A stretch of DNA of 64,000 nt. Origin: JAVBPE01 sp031549865 (GTDB lineage: Bacteria > Bacillota_I > Bacilli_A > Acholeplasmatales > Anaeroplasmataceae). The DNA is taken from NCBI GenBank assembly GCA_031549865.1, contig JAVBPE010000002.1, forward strand, positions 124,001-188,000, written 5' to 3'. Below, piece by piece: positions 16,869 through 25,934 of the stretch. The translations under genes and the position numbers were made by a program. The notes under the pieces were generated by a model. The model was given only the letters and a program-made list of their open reading frames with translations, ran no database searches and was not told where the DNA came from. Every line of letters starts with the position of its first letter. Positions within the stretch are counted from its first letter, which is position 1.

Positions 16869-17393
16869 TTAAATTAATTTCTCAAATGTTAATCTTTCAT
16901 TATCTACTGTAGTACGTAATAATTTTATTTTTCCACAGTTTTTAAAACCATTTTTCAGTAATAATTTTTGCATTGGAATATTAAGAGCATGTGTATCTCC
17001 ACGTACAGATTTAATATTTCTTTCTTTTGCTAAATCTATAGCTTTATTAACAAGTATATTAGAAATACCTTGATGATAAAATTCTTTTTTGACAGCAATT
17101 CTATGAATTGCAAGATAAATTGAATTATTGGTTAGCCAAGCACCATCATATATTTCTTTATAATTATCATCATCAATATCATCAATCGCAACAACGCCAG
17201 AAATTATATCGTCAGTTTGTGTAACATATAAAATATTTCTTTTTACATCATCAATAAAATATGATTCATTTGGGTATCCATCAGGAGTATTCCATTGCAA
17301 AGAACCAGAACTTTTTAATAATGCTTTGGCATCGTTAATTACCTCCATTATTTGAGGAATGTCATCTAAAGTTGCATTTCTAATTATTGTCAT
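16869..17393 (-). CDS. GNAT family N-acetyltransferase
   Basis: 174-residue acetyltransferase with the acetyl-CoA-binding segment 'HRIAVKKEFYHQGISNILV' and 'DTHALNIPMQKLLLKNGF' near the C terminus, the usual order for the fold. The N-terminal 'IIRNATLDDIPQIMEVI' is the typical first strand and helix. The substrate is unknown. It lies 14 bases downstream of the 17408 gene and 22 bases upstream of the GT14 gene in the lysS run. Confidence 0.88.
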   Translation of the reverse strand: MTIIRNATLDDIPQIMEVINDAKALLKSSGSLQWNTPDGYPNESYFIDDVKRNILYVTQTDDIISGVVAIDDIDDDNYKEIYDGAWLTNNSIYLAIHRIAVKKEFYHQGISNILVNKAIDLAKERNIKSVRGDTHALNIPMQKLLLKNGFKNCGKIKLLRTTVDNERLTFEKLI

Positions 17394-17407
17394 AATATTA
17401 AACTCAC

Positions 17408-18013
17408 TTACATCTTTTCAATTTGTTTTAAAAATATTTCATTAAAAATATTTTCATTATTAGAATCATTAATAATATTATATTCTAAAGCAATATCATA
17501 AAATATTTGATCAACAGAAATATAATCAATATCATGAAATTCAAAAATAGGGATTGATATATCATCAAGTAAGGAAAACATTGTATCTGAAGCATTTTCT
17601 TTATTTTCAATTAATTTGATTACTTGTCCTTCAAAATCACTTAATATCTTTAAATCTTTTGAACAATCTTTATCTAAATTTAATAATTCATTTTGAAAAT
17701 CATTAACATAAAGTAATAAATTAATGCTTTTAGCTATTTTTTCCATACTTTTAATATCATTATTGAAAGTAGAAGAAAGAATGTTTCTGATTGTCAAAAA
17801 ATTATCATGAATATAATTAAAACCGGTATCAAAAATATTTTCTTCAAAATCTTCTAGCTTTTTATTGTTATTAACTACTTGTTCATATAAATAATCAACA
17901 ACCATAATAACAATATTAAAACGACTAATCATTATACTTTTACTTTTTACTAGTTCTTCAATTAACTCGTAATTCTCGAATTTCCAATTGGCATAGTCTG
18001 TATATATATCCAT
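17408..18013 (-). CDS. hypothetical acidic helical protein downstream of lysS
   Basis: Unrecognised 201-residue soluble protein, strongly acidic and rich in Asn, Ile and Leu, with a long helical pattern and no signal peptide or membrane segment. It starts three bases after the lysS stop, so it is almost certainly co-transcribed and perhaps translationally coupled with lysS. No motif allows a function to be proposed. Confidence 0.6.
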   Translation of the reverse strand: MDIYTDYANWKFENYELIEELVKSKSIMISRFNIVIMVVDYLYEQVVNNNKKLEDFEENIFDTGFNYIHDNFLTIRNILSSTFNNDIKSMEKIAKSINLLLYVNDFQNELLNLDKDCSKDLKILSDFEGQVIKLIENKENASDTMFSLLDDISIPIFEFHDIDYISVDQIFYDIALEYNIINDSNNENIFNEIFLKQIEKM

Positions 18014-18016
18014 AGA

Positions 18017-19498
18017 TTAGCCTCTATTTCTATTATGAGGGAATAATAAGATATCTCTTATATTTGTTTGATTAGTTAAAAACATTATGAAACGGTCGAT
18101 TCCAATACCAACACCGCCGCAAGGAGGCATACCATATTCTAAGGCTTCTACGAAATCATAATCAATTTCGTTTGCTTCATCATTTCCTAAAGTTCTTTCT
18201 TCAAGTTGCTTTTTAAATCTTTCTAATTGATCAATTGGATCATTTAATTCTGAGAATGCATTAGCATATTCAACTCCACCAATAAATAATTCAAATCGAT
18301 CTGTAAAACGAGGGTCTTTATCATTTGCTTTAGCAAGGGGTGAAATTTCTTTTGGATGACCATAAATAAATGTTGGTTGAATTAATTTATCTTCACAATA
18401 CTTTTCAAAGAAGGCATTAATGATATGTCCAATACCTGTATAATGTTTTGGAACTTCAATATGATGTTCTTTTGCTAACAAAGATGCCTCTTCAAAACTC
18501 ATTTCTTTAAAGAAATCGACATTGCCATACATTTTAATAGCTTCAACCATATGAATTCTATTAAAATGAGCTAAATCATATTCAACATCATTAAAGTTTA
18601 TAACAGTAGTGCCAACAACACTGCTAGCTACACTTTTAAAGCATTCTTCAACTAAGTCCATCATACCTTCCATATCAGAATATGCTAAATAGGCTTCAAT
18701 TGTAGTAAATTCTGGATTATGACGAGCATCAATACCCTCATTTCTAAATAATCTTCCAATTTCATAGACTGCTTCCATACCACCAACGATTAATCTTTTT
18801 AAGTGTAATTCAGTAGCGATACGTAAATAAAACGGCATATCTAATGCGTTATGATGAGTTATGAATGGACGAGCAGAAGCACCACCTAAAATAGGTTGTA
18901 AAATAGGAGTTTCTACTTCAACAAATCCCTTATTATCAAAGAAGTTTTGTACGGCACGAATAATACGCGGACGCATAAATGCTATTTTCTTTGATTCTTC
19001 ATTTACAATTAAATCAACATAACGACGACGTCTTGCTTCTTCAACATCTTGAAGTCCATGAAATTTTTCAGGTAAAGGTCTTAGTGCTTTTGATAAATGT
19101 GTAAATTCTTCACATTTAATAGTAAGTTGGCCAGTATTTGTACGCATAATAAAACCATGGATTCCAACAATATCTCCAATATCTGATTTTATAAATACTT
19201 CATAATTATCTTCTCCAAGTATATCTTTCCCTATGTATACTTGAGTAACACCAAATTTATCTTGTAAGTTTAAAAAACCAATCTTCCCTTGACGACGTTT
19301 GGCCATGATTCTTCCAGCAAAAACAACTTGGAATTTTTTTTCTTCCAATGTATCTTTGTCATATTGATCATATTTATCCACAATAGTTTTAGAGCTATCA
19401 GTTCTATCGAAACGTCCACCAAATGGTTTTATTCCTCTTTCCTCTAAAAAAGCTATTTTTTCACGTCTAATACGTTCTTGTTCAGTTAAGTTTTCCAT
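18017..19498 (-). CDS. lysS: lysyl-tRNA synthetase, class II
   Basis: 493-residue class II LysRS that charges tRNA-Lys. The N-terminal OB-fold anticodon-binding domain (about 50-150, 'GRIMAKRRQGKIGFLNLQD') is followed by the class II core: motif 2 'RNEGIDARHNPEFTTIEAY' and motif 3 'GVGIGIDRFIMFLTN', ending with 'ILLFPHNR'. Length is normal. It has its own promoter just upstream and an AGGAGAT ribosome site. It heads a minus-strand operon with the 17408 gene, GNAT and GT14. Confidence 0.98.
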   Translation of the reverse strand: MENLTEQERIRREKIAFLEERGIKPFGGRFDRTDSSKTIVDKYDQYDKDTLEEKKFQVVFAGRIMAKRRQGKIGFLNLQDKFGVTQVYIGKDILGEDNYEVFIKSDIGDIVGIHGFIMRTNTGQLTIKCEEFTHLSKALRPLPEKFHGLQDVEEARRRRYVDLIVNEESKKIAFMRPRIIRAVQNFFDNKGFVEVETPILQPILGGASARPFITHHNALDMPFYLRIATELHLKRLIVGGMEAVYEIGRLFRNEGIDARHNPEFTTIEAYLAYSDMEGMMDLVEECFKSVASSVVGTTVINFNDVEYDLAHFNRIHMVEAIKMYGNVDFFKEMSFEEASLLAKEHHIEVPKHYTGIGHIINAFFEKYCEDKLIQPTFIYGHPKEISPLAKANDKDPRFTDRFELFIGGVEYANAFSELNDPIDQLERFKKQLEERTLGNDEANEIDYDFVEALEYGMPPCGGVGIGIDRFIMFLTNQTNIRDILLFPHNRNRG

Positions 19499-19548
19499 AC
19501 TTTATCTCCTATATCATAAATTAGAATTAATTAATTTATTCTTTTGAT

Positions 19549-19577
19549 ATTATAACATAGTTTCCATTTATTTGAAA
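19549..19577 (-). promoter_or_regulatory. sigma-A-type promoter of lysS
   Basis: On the minus strand: TTTCAA (19577-19572), 17-base spacer, TATAAT (19554-19549), with an upstream TATG that makes an extended -10. It lies between yabQ and lysS, so lysS is expressed independently of yabQ. Confidence 0.65.
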
Positions 19578-19584
19578 TATATTC

Positions 19585-20004
19585 TTAAAATAACTCATAA
19601 CGGTAAAATCTTTTTTTTCGCTCAATTCTTTTATTTTTTATATGATTAATTAAAAATTTAAATATAGGGGGATAGAATGCAGTTATTATTATAGGTTTAA
19701 TGAATTTGAAAATAGCTTTAATCAATGAATAAAAGTTATCGCTAAGCTCCATTATATTTTTTTTCAACAATTTTCTTCCTAAAAAATATCCTATAATATA
19801 GAAGCCTATTAATATAGAATTATGCTCTATCAAAAGCTTTTCACTAAGTATTATATATAGATAAGCAATTAAACTATAGAATATAATACTTTTTATAATT
19901 AAAAGCTTTTTTTGAGTGTAAAATAAAAAATCATAAACTAAATATGTACATAATCCAAAATAAATATTGGCTAGTATATAATATAATTGTATTAATGAAT
20001 CCAT
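19585..20004 (-). CDS. yabQ: YabQ-like spore cortex protein
   Basis: 139-residue protein with hydrophobic segments at about 6-27, 32-53, 64-83 and perhaps 100-118, and a very basic C terminus (RIERKKRFYRYELF). 'ANIYFGLCTYLVYDF' resembles the N-terminal Gly-x-x-x-x-x-x-Tyr-Asp stretch of YabQ, a membrane protein needed for spore cortex formation in Bacillus. Short membrane proteins are hard to assign by eye; the nearby yabP and rqcP, neighbours of yabQ in Bacillus, strengthen the call. A GGATGG site precedes ATG 20004. Confidence 0.65.
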   Translation of the reverse strand: MDSLIQLYYILANIYFGLCTYLVYDFLFYTQKKLLIIKSIIFYSLIAYLYIILSEKLLIEHNSILIGFYIIGYFLGRKLLKKNIMELSDNFYSLIKAIFKFIKPIIITAFYPPIFKFLINHIKNKRIERKKRFYRYELF

Positions 20005-20088
20005 CTATATACCATCCTTTGGATTTTTTTTATGAATAAAATTGATTTATTAGATGACATTTTCCACCTCATAATGATTGATTTTAAT

Positions 20089-20117
20089 TTGACTTAATTC
20101 TATAGATTGGGTATAAT
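20089..20117 (+). promoter_or_regulatory. sigma-A-type promoter of the GT2 gene
   Basis: TTGACT (20089-20094), 17-base spacer, TATAAT (20112-20117), with AAGGAG at 20132-20137 before ATG 20144. Confidence 0.8.
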
Positions 20118-20143
20118 AATAACGTTTGAATAAGGAGATATTT

Positions 20144-21409
20144 ATGGAAAAAGTATATTTGACTTATAACATAATAATGGGAGTACTAGGTGTGCTTTTA
20201 TTTTATAGAACAATTTATACAATAATGGGCTTTTTTATGAAACCAAAAACATATAAAACCGCCCCTCAAGATAAAAAATATGGATTAATTATTGCTGCTA
20301 GAAATGAAGAATTAGTTATTGGAAATTTAATTGATAGTTTAAATAAACAAACTTATAATAAGGACTTAATTAAAATTTTTGTAGTTGCTGATAATTGCAC
20401 TGATAACACAAAAGGTGTATCTGAAGCACATGGGGCAATAGTTTATGAAAGGTTTAATACAGAATTAGTATCTAAAGGGTATGCATTACAACATTTATTT
20501 AAAAAAATAGATGAAGATTATGGAGTTATGAGCATGGATGCTTACATTGTATTTGATGCAGATAATTTAGTGGATTCAAAATTTGTTGAAAAAATGAATG
20601 ATGCATTTCAATGTGGATACGATTGTCTAACTTCATTTAGAAACGTTAAAAATTTTGATACAAACATTGTATCTTCTGGTTATGGGATACACTGGTATAG
20701 GAGTAATATGACTTCACATATACCAAGATCTATTTTAAATATTTCTACTAATATTTCTGGAACAGGTTTTTTGTTTAAAAACGATATAGTTGAAAATGGA
20801 TGGAATTATACTGAAATAACAGAAGATATTGAATTTACAACAATTAATGTTGCAAAGGGTAAAAAAATAGGTTTTTGTAATGAAGCTATTATATATGATG
20901 AACAACCAATAGATTTTAAAACAGCATATAAACAAAGAAAAAGATGGGCAAGAGGAATTTTAGATAATTTTAAAAAATCGTCTTTTGAATGTGTTAAATC
21001 ATTTTTCAAAACTTGGAAATTTGATTGTTATGATATATTTTTCGAATCTTTTCCTTATGGATTATTAACATTTATTATAGCAATGGCCCTACAAATAGCT
21101 TACATTGTAAATGGTTTATTAGGTCATGGATATGACTATCATGTATTTTTAGAATATATTCTTACAACTTTAGGAACACTTTATATTAGTAGTTTTTTTA
21201 TAGGGGCACTTGCGGTATTCAAACATCGTAAAGTTATTAAATGCCGTCCTATTAAATTAATATGGTATTTAATAATGTGGCCATGGTTTGATGCAATGAG
21301 CCTACCATATAATTTGGTGGTTTTATTTAAAAAAGTAAAATGGGTTCCTATAAAACATACTGATTCACGTACAATTGAAGATATAAATAATGATAGTAAA
21401 AGCGAATAA
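20144..21409 (+). CDS. membrane glycosyltransferase, family 2
   Basis: 421-residue processive-type GT2: N-terminal membrane segment, cytoplasmic GT-A domain with 'IIAARNEE', 'VVADNCTDNT', 'DADN' (metal-binding), 'TEDIEF' (catalytic acid) and 'QRKRW' (the QxxRW acceptor motif), then two or more C-terminal membrane segments. This is the layout of cellulose-, hyaluronan- and PNAG-type synthases. It probably makes or extends an exported glycan. The frame opens at TTG 20126, but AAGGAG points to ATG 20144. It is a plus-strand island between yabQ and yabP, with its own promoter and terminator. Confidence 0.9.
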   Translation: MEKVYLTYNIIMGVLGVLLFYRTIYTIMGFFMKPKTYKTAPQDKKYGLIIAARNEELVIGNLIDSLNKQTYNKDLIKIFVVADNCTDNTKGVSEAHGAIVYERFNTELVSKGYALQHLFKKIDEDYGVMSMDAYIVFDADNLVDSKFVEKMNDAFQCGYDCLTSFRNVKNFDTNIVSSGYGIHWYRSNMTSHIPRSILNISTNISGTGFLFKNDIVENGWNYTEITEDIEFTTINVAKGKKIGFCNEAIIYDEQPIDFKTAYKQRKRWARGILDNFKKSSFECVKSFFKTWKFDCYDIFFESFPYGLLTFIIAMALQIAYIVNGLLGHGYDYHVFLEYILTTLGTLYISSFFIGALAVFKHRKVIKCRPIKLIWYLIMWPWFDAMSLPYNLVVLFKKVKWVPIKHTDSRTIEDINNDSKSE

Positions 21410-21427
21410 TTCGCTTTTACTTTTTTA
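21395..21427 (+). terminator. intrinsic terminator containing the GT2 stop codon
   Basis: Perfect 12-base stem AGTAAAAGCGAA / TTCGCTTTTACT with loop TAA, then a T-run. The loop TAA is the stop codon of the gene itself. Confidence 0.9.
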
Positions 21428-21703
21428 TTTAAATAATTTTTTTATAAAACTATCATCTTTTTTTCCTTTGCCTGAAGGATTATTTCCTGATAAAGTTATA
21501 CTATAAATTTCACCCACTATAGTAAGTGTTTCATTATCTTGACGAATTTCTTCAAGTTCTAAATTATTTCCTTTAATTAAATAGTTTTTATCACCGATTT
21601 GCATAGAAAACTCTTCTTGATTAAAATAATGCAATTTTTTGCATTCATATATTTCAGTTTTTTTATCCTTTATAATTATATATGTCTTGTTATGCTCTAA
21701 CAT
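21425..21703 (-). CDS. yabP: YabP/YqfC family sporulation protein
   Basis: 92-residue protein matching the YabP pattern: 'MLEHNKTYIIIKDKKTEIYE' start, a central 'FSMQIGDKNYLIKGNNLELEE', then 'ETLTIVGEIYSITLSG'. YabP is a small beta-rich protein required for normal spore cortex or coat in Bacillus, made in the mother cell. A GGTGAT site lies just before ATG 21703; the in-frame ATG at 21715 lacks one. The Bacillus order rqcP-yabP-yabQ is partly kept here but is split by an antiporter pair and the GT2 gene. Confidence 0.75.
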   Translation of the reverse strand: MLEHNKTYIIIKDKKTEIYECKKLHYFNQEEFSMQIGDKNYLIKGNNLELEEIRQDNETLTIVGEIYSITLSGNNPSGKGKKDDSFIKKLFK

Positions 21704-21750
21704 TTTTATCACCATTTAAATATATGTTTCTATTAATAAAATTAGTATAT

Positions 21751-21781
21751 AAAAAAATCCAAAGTATAATCTTTGGATTTT
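21751..21781 (-). terminator. terminator of the PII-like/antiporter operon
   Basis: Stem AAATCCAAAG / CTTTGGATTT around TATAAT, with an A-run on the plus strand that becomes a T-run for minus-strand transcripts, right after the antiporter stop. Confidence 0.85.
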
Positions 21782-21784
21782 ATT

Positions 21785-23188
21785 TTAATTATTTGTAGAA
21801 TCTTGATTCTCAACTATAATAGAATCACTTTCAAGTTCTAATGTCTTTTCAATTTGTTTTTTGTTCTTTTTTTCTTTTTTAGGTTCAGCAGTACCTTCCC
21901 CTGTTTTTATTAAAACAAATTTTAATAAAGCAGGCCCAAATAATTCACTTATAAATACAGCACATATAACGACAACTCTTACAAGTTGGCCATTATAGAC
22001 TGCATCAAAAGAAACAGGTAGCTCATTCATAATAATAAGTGAAAGACCAATGGCAATTCCTCCTTGTGGAAGAAGACCCCATCCTAAATATTTTCTGACA
22101 TTATCAGGTGCTTTTGTAGCTTTGGCACCAGCCCAGGTTCCAGATACTTTTCCTGCTACTCTAAATACTAAATAGAAAATGACAATCAAAACAGCAATAC
22201 CTGTTAATGATTCCAATTTTAAGTCGGCTCCAGATAAAACAAAGAATATAATAACAAAAGGTGGCGTAATGCGTTCTATTAAAGGCATTACCTCTTCAAC
22301 AGTATGGGATGTATTTGAATAAACTGCACCTAGGGCCATACAAGCAAGAAGTGATGATAGTCCGATATGAATCGGAGATTCAGCGCTACCAAAGTTAACC
22401 TCTTGAAGTAATAAACATATTCCTATATTTAATAATATAAGTGCAATAACGATACAAGTTCTGTTGCCACGTCCCTTGAACCATTTCATAAGAAGTGTTG
22501 TGATAAACCCAGTTATAACACCCAAAATTAATGATCCAAATATTTCAATAAATGGAATAAGAAGCGTTAATCCAATATTCGTTGTAGCAGGAGATACATA
22601 ACTTCTTACAATAGCCATACATACTCCAAAATAAATTAATGCAGATGCATCATCAATAGCTACTACGCTTAAAGTCGTTTTCGCTAAAGCACCCTTAGCT
22701 TTGTATTGTTTAAGTACCATAATTGTTGCAGCAGGAGCAGTAGCTCCACCCACAGCTCCCATGCATAATGCGAACGGGATGGCTATATTTGTTGGGACAT
22801 GCAGGATTGGAATCAGTAAAAGTAATAAACCCCCAGCGATGAATATTACCGCTGCTAATGATTCTGCAAACGCAATAACGATTGGCATAACTCCAACTTG
22901 TTTGAAATAACTTAATTTGAATTCTGAACCAACTGTAAAGGCAATAAATCCTAATTCTATGCTTGCGAATATTGAAAGTGCTGAAACAAATTCTTCGCTA
23001 ATAATTCCTTCATAACTTGGTGAAAACAATTTAAATAAAGCAGGTCCAATTAATAGTCCACCTATTAAGTAACCAGTAACATTTGGGATTCTTAGCACTT
23101 TTGCTAATTTCCCTGAGAATAACCCTGTTAAAAGTATTATAGCAATACCTAAAACTAGAGTATAAGAAGAATTTAAATCAGAAATCAT
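21785..23188 (-). CDS. CPA2-type cation:proton antiporter (NapA/KefB-like)
   Basis: 467-residue membrane protein with about 12 hydrophobic segments in the monovalent cation:proton antiporter-2 fold. The paired acidic motif of electrogenic members is seen in 'VAIDDASALIYFG'. 'LGFIAFTVGSEF' and 'GLLPQGGIAIGLSLII' match conserved helices. It has no C-terminal TrkA-N/RCK domain; the tail is short and Lys/Glu-rich. The ion (Na+ or K+) is unknown. The PII-like gene starts three bases upstream in the same operon, suggesting that this antiporter is controlled by that small protein. Confidence 0.88.
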   Translation of the reverse strand: MISDLNSSYTLVLGIAIILLTGLFSGKLAKVLRIPNVTGYLIGGLLIGPALFKLFSPSYEGIISEEFVSALSIFASIELGFIAFTVGSEFKLSYFKQVGVMPIVIAFAESLAAVIFIAGGLLLLLIPILHVPTNIAIPFALCMGAVGGATAPAATIMVLKQYKAKGALAKTTLSVVAIDDASALIYFGVCMAIVRSYVSPATTNIGLTLLIPFIEIFGSLILGVITGFITTLLMKWFKGRGNRTCIVIALILLNIGICLLLQEVNFGSAESPIHIGLSSLLACMALGAVYSNTSHTVEEVMPLIERITPPFVIIFFVLSGADLKLESLTGIAVLIVIFYLVFRVAGKVSGTWAGAKATKAPDNVRKYLGWGLLPQGGIAIGLSLIIMNELPVSFDAVYNGQLVRVVVICAVFISELFGPALLKFVLIKTGEGTAEPKKEKKNKKQIEKTLELESDSIIVENQDSTNN

Positions 23189-23190
23189 TT

Positions 23191-23526
23191 CTAAATTTTC
23201 AACCCTTCAACAAAATCTACTGGAATAGAGAATAGTATACCTGTGTTAGGTTTACTTAAATCTCCAACGACATTTTTAATCCCAGTTAATAATGTTGGAA
23301 TCCTTTCTTCTTCTAATACAAAAAGTAATGTGTTCGTTGATGTTAATTCTGGATTAAGTAACGAACGTAAAAAGCCAGTGATTTTATAGTCACCATCTTT
23401 TGCTAATTCACGGCCCATTCCATTACTTTGAAAAATAGTACCGCCATTAATATTTAAGCTATTTAATTCTTTTAAAAGCTTAGGTAATAATGTAGAATCA
23501 TTTAAAACAAAAAATACTGCTTTCAT
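23191..23526 (-). CDS. PII-like (GlnB-fold) regulatory protein
   Basis: 111-residue protein with the size and strand-helix-strand layout of the PII/GlnB superfamily: 'MKAVFFVLNDSTLLPKLLKE', 'GGTIFQSNGMG', then 'LLFVLEEERIPTLLTGIKNV'. PII-like proteins form trimers that bind nucleotides and often regulate a membrane transporter encoded beside them. Here the partner is the CPA2 antiporter directly downstream. The T-loop region lacks the classical GlnB uridylylation tyrosine context. The ligand is unknown. A GGTGAG site and a TATAAT precede it on the minus strand. Confidence 0.7.
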   Translation of the reverse strand: MKAVFFVLNDSTLLPKLLKELNSLNINGGTIFQSNGMGRELAKDGDYKITGFLRSLLNPELTSTNTLLFVLEEERIPTLLTGIKNVVGDLSKPNTGILFSIPVDFVEGLKI

Positions 23527-23670
23527 TTCTAACTCACCTCAAATATGATTATACTCTTTAAAAAATAATTTAAAAGGGGTTAATGAGCTTAAAAACGTTT
23601 TAGTAATTTACCGTTTTTCATAATAGCACTTTATTCCATATTTTTTGATAATAAAGCCGTTTTTTAGTAT

Positions 23671-23697
23671 AAAAAAACAACCACATTGGTGGTTGTT
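23671..23697 (-). terminator. terminator of the spoIIE-tilS-hpt-ftsH-rqcP run
   Basis: Stem AACAACCAC / GTGGTTGTT with a four-base loop. The A-run on the plus strand gives the T-tail for minus-strand transcription, immediately downstream of rqcP. Confidence 0.88.
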
Positions 23698-23700
23698 GTC

Positions 23701-23958
23701 TCATTCAATTCTAATTTCATCAATAAGCTCATACATTGATAAAGCATCAGCTTTTTTTGTTGAGTCACTTAATGTTAAAACTTTTATTCTTACTTTTTTT
23801 GTTCCAAATATAATTGTTATAATATCATCAATTTTAATTTGATATGATGGTTTTACTAAACGATCGTTTACATAGATTCTTTCATTTTCTGTAACTTCTT
23901 TAGCGACAGTTCGTCTTTTAATAAGGCGAGAAACTTTTAAGTATTTATCGATTCTCAT
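23701..23958 (-). CDS. rqcP: S4-domain ribosome quality-control protein RqcP
   Basis: 85-residue S4 RNA-binding protein almost collinear with Bacillus RqcP (YabO): 'MRIDKYLKVSRLIKRRTVAK' start, 'RIYVNDRLVKPS', 'FGTKKVRIKVL', and a C-terminal 'TKKADALSMYELI'. RqcP binds the stalled 50S subunit with RqcH and promotes alanine tailing. HslR (Hsp15) is the proteobacterial relative. It overlaps the ftsH stop by one base (TAATG), so it is coupled to ftsH. Confidence 0.93.
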   Translation of the reverse strand: MRIDKYLKVSRLIKRRTVAKEVTENERIYVNDRLVKPSYQIKIDDIITIIFGTKKVRIKVLTLSDSTKKADALSMYELIDEIRIE

Positions 23959-25919
23959 TAGTGAGGAAGCTCTTTGTTTAAATCTAAATCTATATTTTTA
24001 GGAGCTTCAATAGGTTTATCAGCTCGTTTCAAAGCACCAGTTTCACAAATTTCATCAATGTCAGTTTTAGTTAAAGTTTCAACTTTTATTAAATAAGAAG
24101 CAATGGTTTTTACTAAATCTATATTTTCTAATAATACTCTTTTTGCTGTTGCATAACATTCTTCAATTATCAATCTTGTTTCTTTATCAATTTCTAAAGC
24201 AATTTGATCAGAGAAATTCTTTTCCTTTAAATAATCGCGTCCTAAGAAAACAGATCCTTGTGGTTGTTCATATTGAACAGGGCCTAAAGAAGACATTCCA
24301 AACTCAGTAACCATTGCCCGAGCAATGCGAGTTGCTTGTTGGAAATCATTAGAAGCACCAGTAGATACTTCATTGAAGTTTATTTCTTCACTAACACGTC
24401 CGCCTAAGTAACCAGTAATGCGGTCTAAAAGTGATTTTTTAGTTTCCAAATAATTTTCTTCCTCAGGAAGCATAAGGGCATATCCACCAGCTTGACCACG
24501 AGGTATAATTGTAACTTTTTGGACTATATTGGCATTATCTAATTTTAATCCAATAACAGCATGTCCAGCTTCATGATGTGCGATTAATGATTTTTCACGA
24601 TCAGTAATTTTACGAGATTTCTTTGCAGGTCCCATTAATACACGATCAGTTGCTTCATCAATGTCATGAATTGAAATAACTTTACGATTATCTCTAGCCG
24701 CAAGTAAAGCAGCTTCATTTAATAAGTTTTCAATATCAGCTCCACTAAATCCTGGAATTCTATGCGCTACAGCATTAAGATCAACAGTTTCATCTAAATG
24801 TTTATTTCTAGCATGAACTCTTAAGATTGCAGTACGGCCATTAACGTCTGGAGTATTAATAGTAATTTGACGATCAAAGCGTCCAGGACGAAGAAGTGCA
24901 GGATCTAATACGTCTGGTCTATTTGTTGCAGCCATCAAAATGATTCCTAAATTAGCTGTAAAACCATCCATTTCAACTAATAACTGATTAAGTGTTTGTT
25001 CACGTTCATCGTGCCCTCCACCCATACCAGCACCACGTTGGCGACCTACAGCATCAATTTCATCTATAAAGATAATACAAGGAGCATTTTCTTTGGCGTT
25101 TTTAAATAAATCACGTACACGAGCAGCTCCGACTCCTACGAACATTTCAACGAAATCAGAACCAGATATTGAAAAGAATGGAACATTAGCTTCCCCAGCT
25201 ACGGCTTTAGCTAATAATGTCTTCCCAGTTCCTGGAGGCCCAAATAGTAAAACACCTTTTGGAATTCTTGCCCCTATTTCAGCATATTTTCTAGGATTCT
25301 TTAAGAAATCAATTATTTCAACTAATTCTTCTTTTTCTTCATCACATCCAGCAACATCTTTAAATGTCACAGATTTTTCTTTAGATAATCTAGCTGTTGA
25401 TTTTGCAAAATCAAAGGCTTTTGAGTTACCACCACCGCTACTTCTAAAAATACTGAATATCATTATACCAATGCTTATTATAATTAAAGCGTAGAAGAAG
25501 ATTGTTGCAAACCAGTTTTGAGTTATAACCCCAAGTTTGATATTATATTTTAAATCATTTCTATTTGATAATTCTTCATATTGTCCGGCTGTTAAAATTA
25601 CTTTAAAATTAATTGTTGCAGTGTCTTTTTTAAATTGCCCTTCAATAGAAAACATATTTAAATTATCACCGCCAACAGGATAAGCACTTAGTTCTTCAGA
25701 AATAATCAAATCCTTTGATGTATATTCAATTAACTCTTGGTAAGTAATAATTTCGGTTTTAGGTGCTGTTAGGTTTCTCATCAATAAGATAAAACCTATA
25801 GCTATTACTCCTAAAACGATATATATCATAAAATCAAATCTTTTTTTTCTAGGTCCCACAGGGCGATGATTGTTATTTTGATTTTGTTCATTATTGTTTT
25901 TATCTTCGTTATTTTGCAT
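23958..25919 (-). CDS. ftsH: ATP-dependent zinc metalloprotease FtsH
   Basis: 653-residue membrane AAA protease. An Asn/Gln-rich N-terminal tail (1-25), first membrane segment (about 30-46), extracytoplasmic domain and second membrane segment (about 140-160) are followed by the AAA domain: Walker A 'GPPGTGKT' (about 225), Walker B 'IIFIDEID', second region of homology 'RPGRFDRQI', then the zinc site HEAGH (about 448). It degrades misfolded membrane proteins and regulators. It sits between hpt and rqcP, as part of the tilS-hpt-ftsH cluster conserved in Bacillus. Confidence 0.98.
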   Translation of the reverse strand: MQNNEDKNNNEQNQNNNHRPVGPRKKRFDFMIYIVLGVIAIGFILLMRNLTAPKTEIITYQELIEYTSKDLIISEELSAYPVGGDNLNMFSIEGQFKKDTATINFKVILTAGQYEELSNRNDLKYNIKLGVITQNWFATIFFYALIIISIGIMIFSIFRSSGGGNSKAFDFAKSTARLSKEKSVTFKDVAGCDEEKEELVEIIDFLKNPRKYAEIGARIPKGVLLFGPPGTGKTLLAKAVAGEANVPFFSISGSDFVEMFVGVGAARVRDLFKNAKENAPCIIFIDEIDAVGRQRGAGMGGGHDEREQTLNQLLVEMDGFTANLGIILMAATNRPDVLDPALLRPGRFDRQITINTPDVNGRTAILRVHARNKHLDETVDLNAVAHRIPGFSGADIENLLNEAALLAARDNRKVISIHDIDEATDRVLMGPAKKSRKITDREKSLIAHHEAGHAVIGLKLDNANIVQKVTIIPRGQAGGYALMLPEEENYLETKKSLLDRITGYLGGRVSEEINFNEVSTGASNDFQQATRIARAMVTEFGMSSLGPVQYEQPQGSVFLGRDYLKEKNFSDQIALEIDKETRLIIEECYATAKRVLLENIDLVKTIASYLIKVETLTKTDIDEICETGALKRADKPIEAPKNIDLDLNKELPH

Positions 25920-25934
25920 ATTTTCCTCCTGTCC

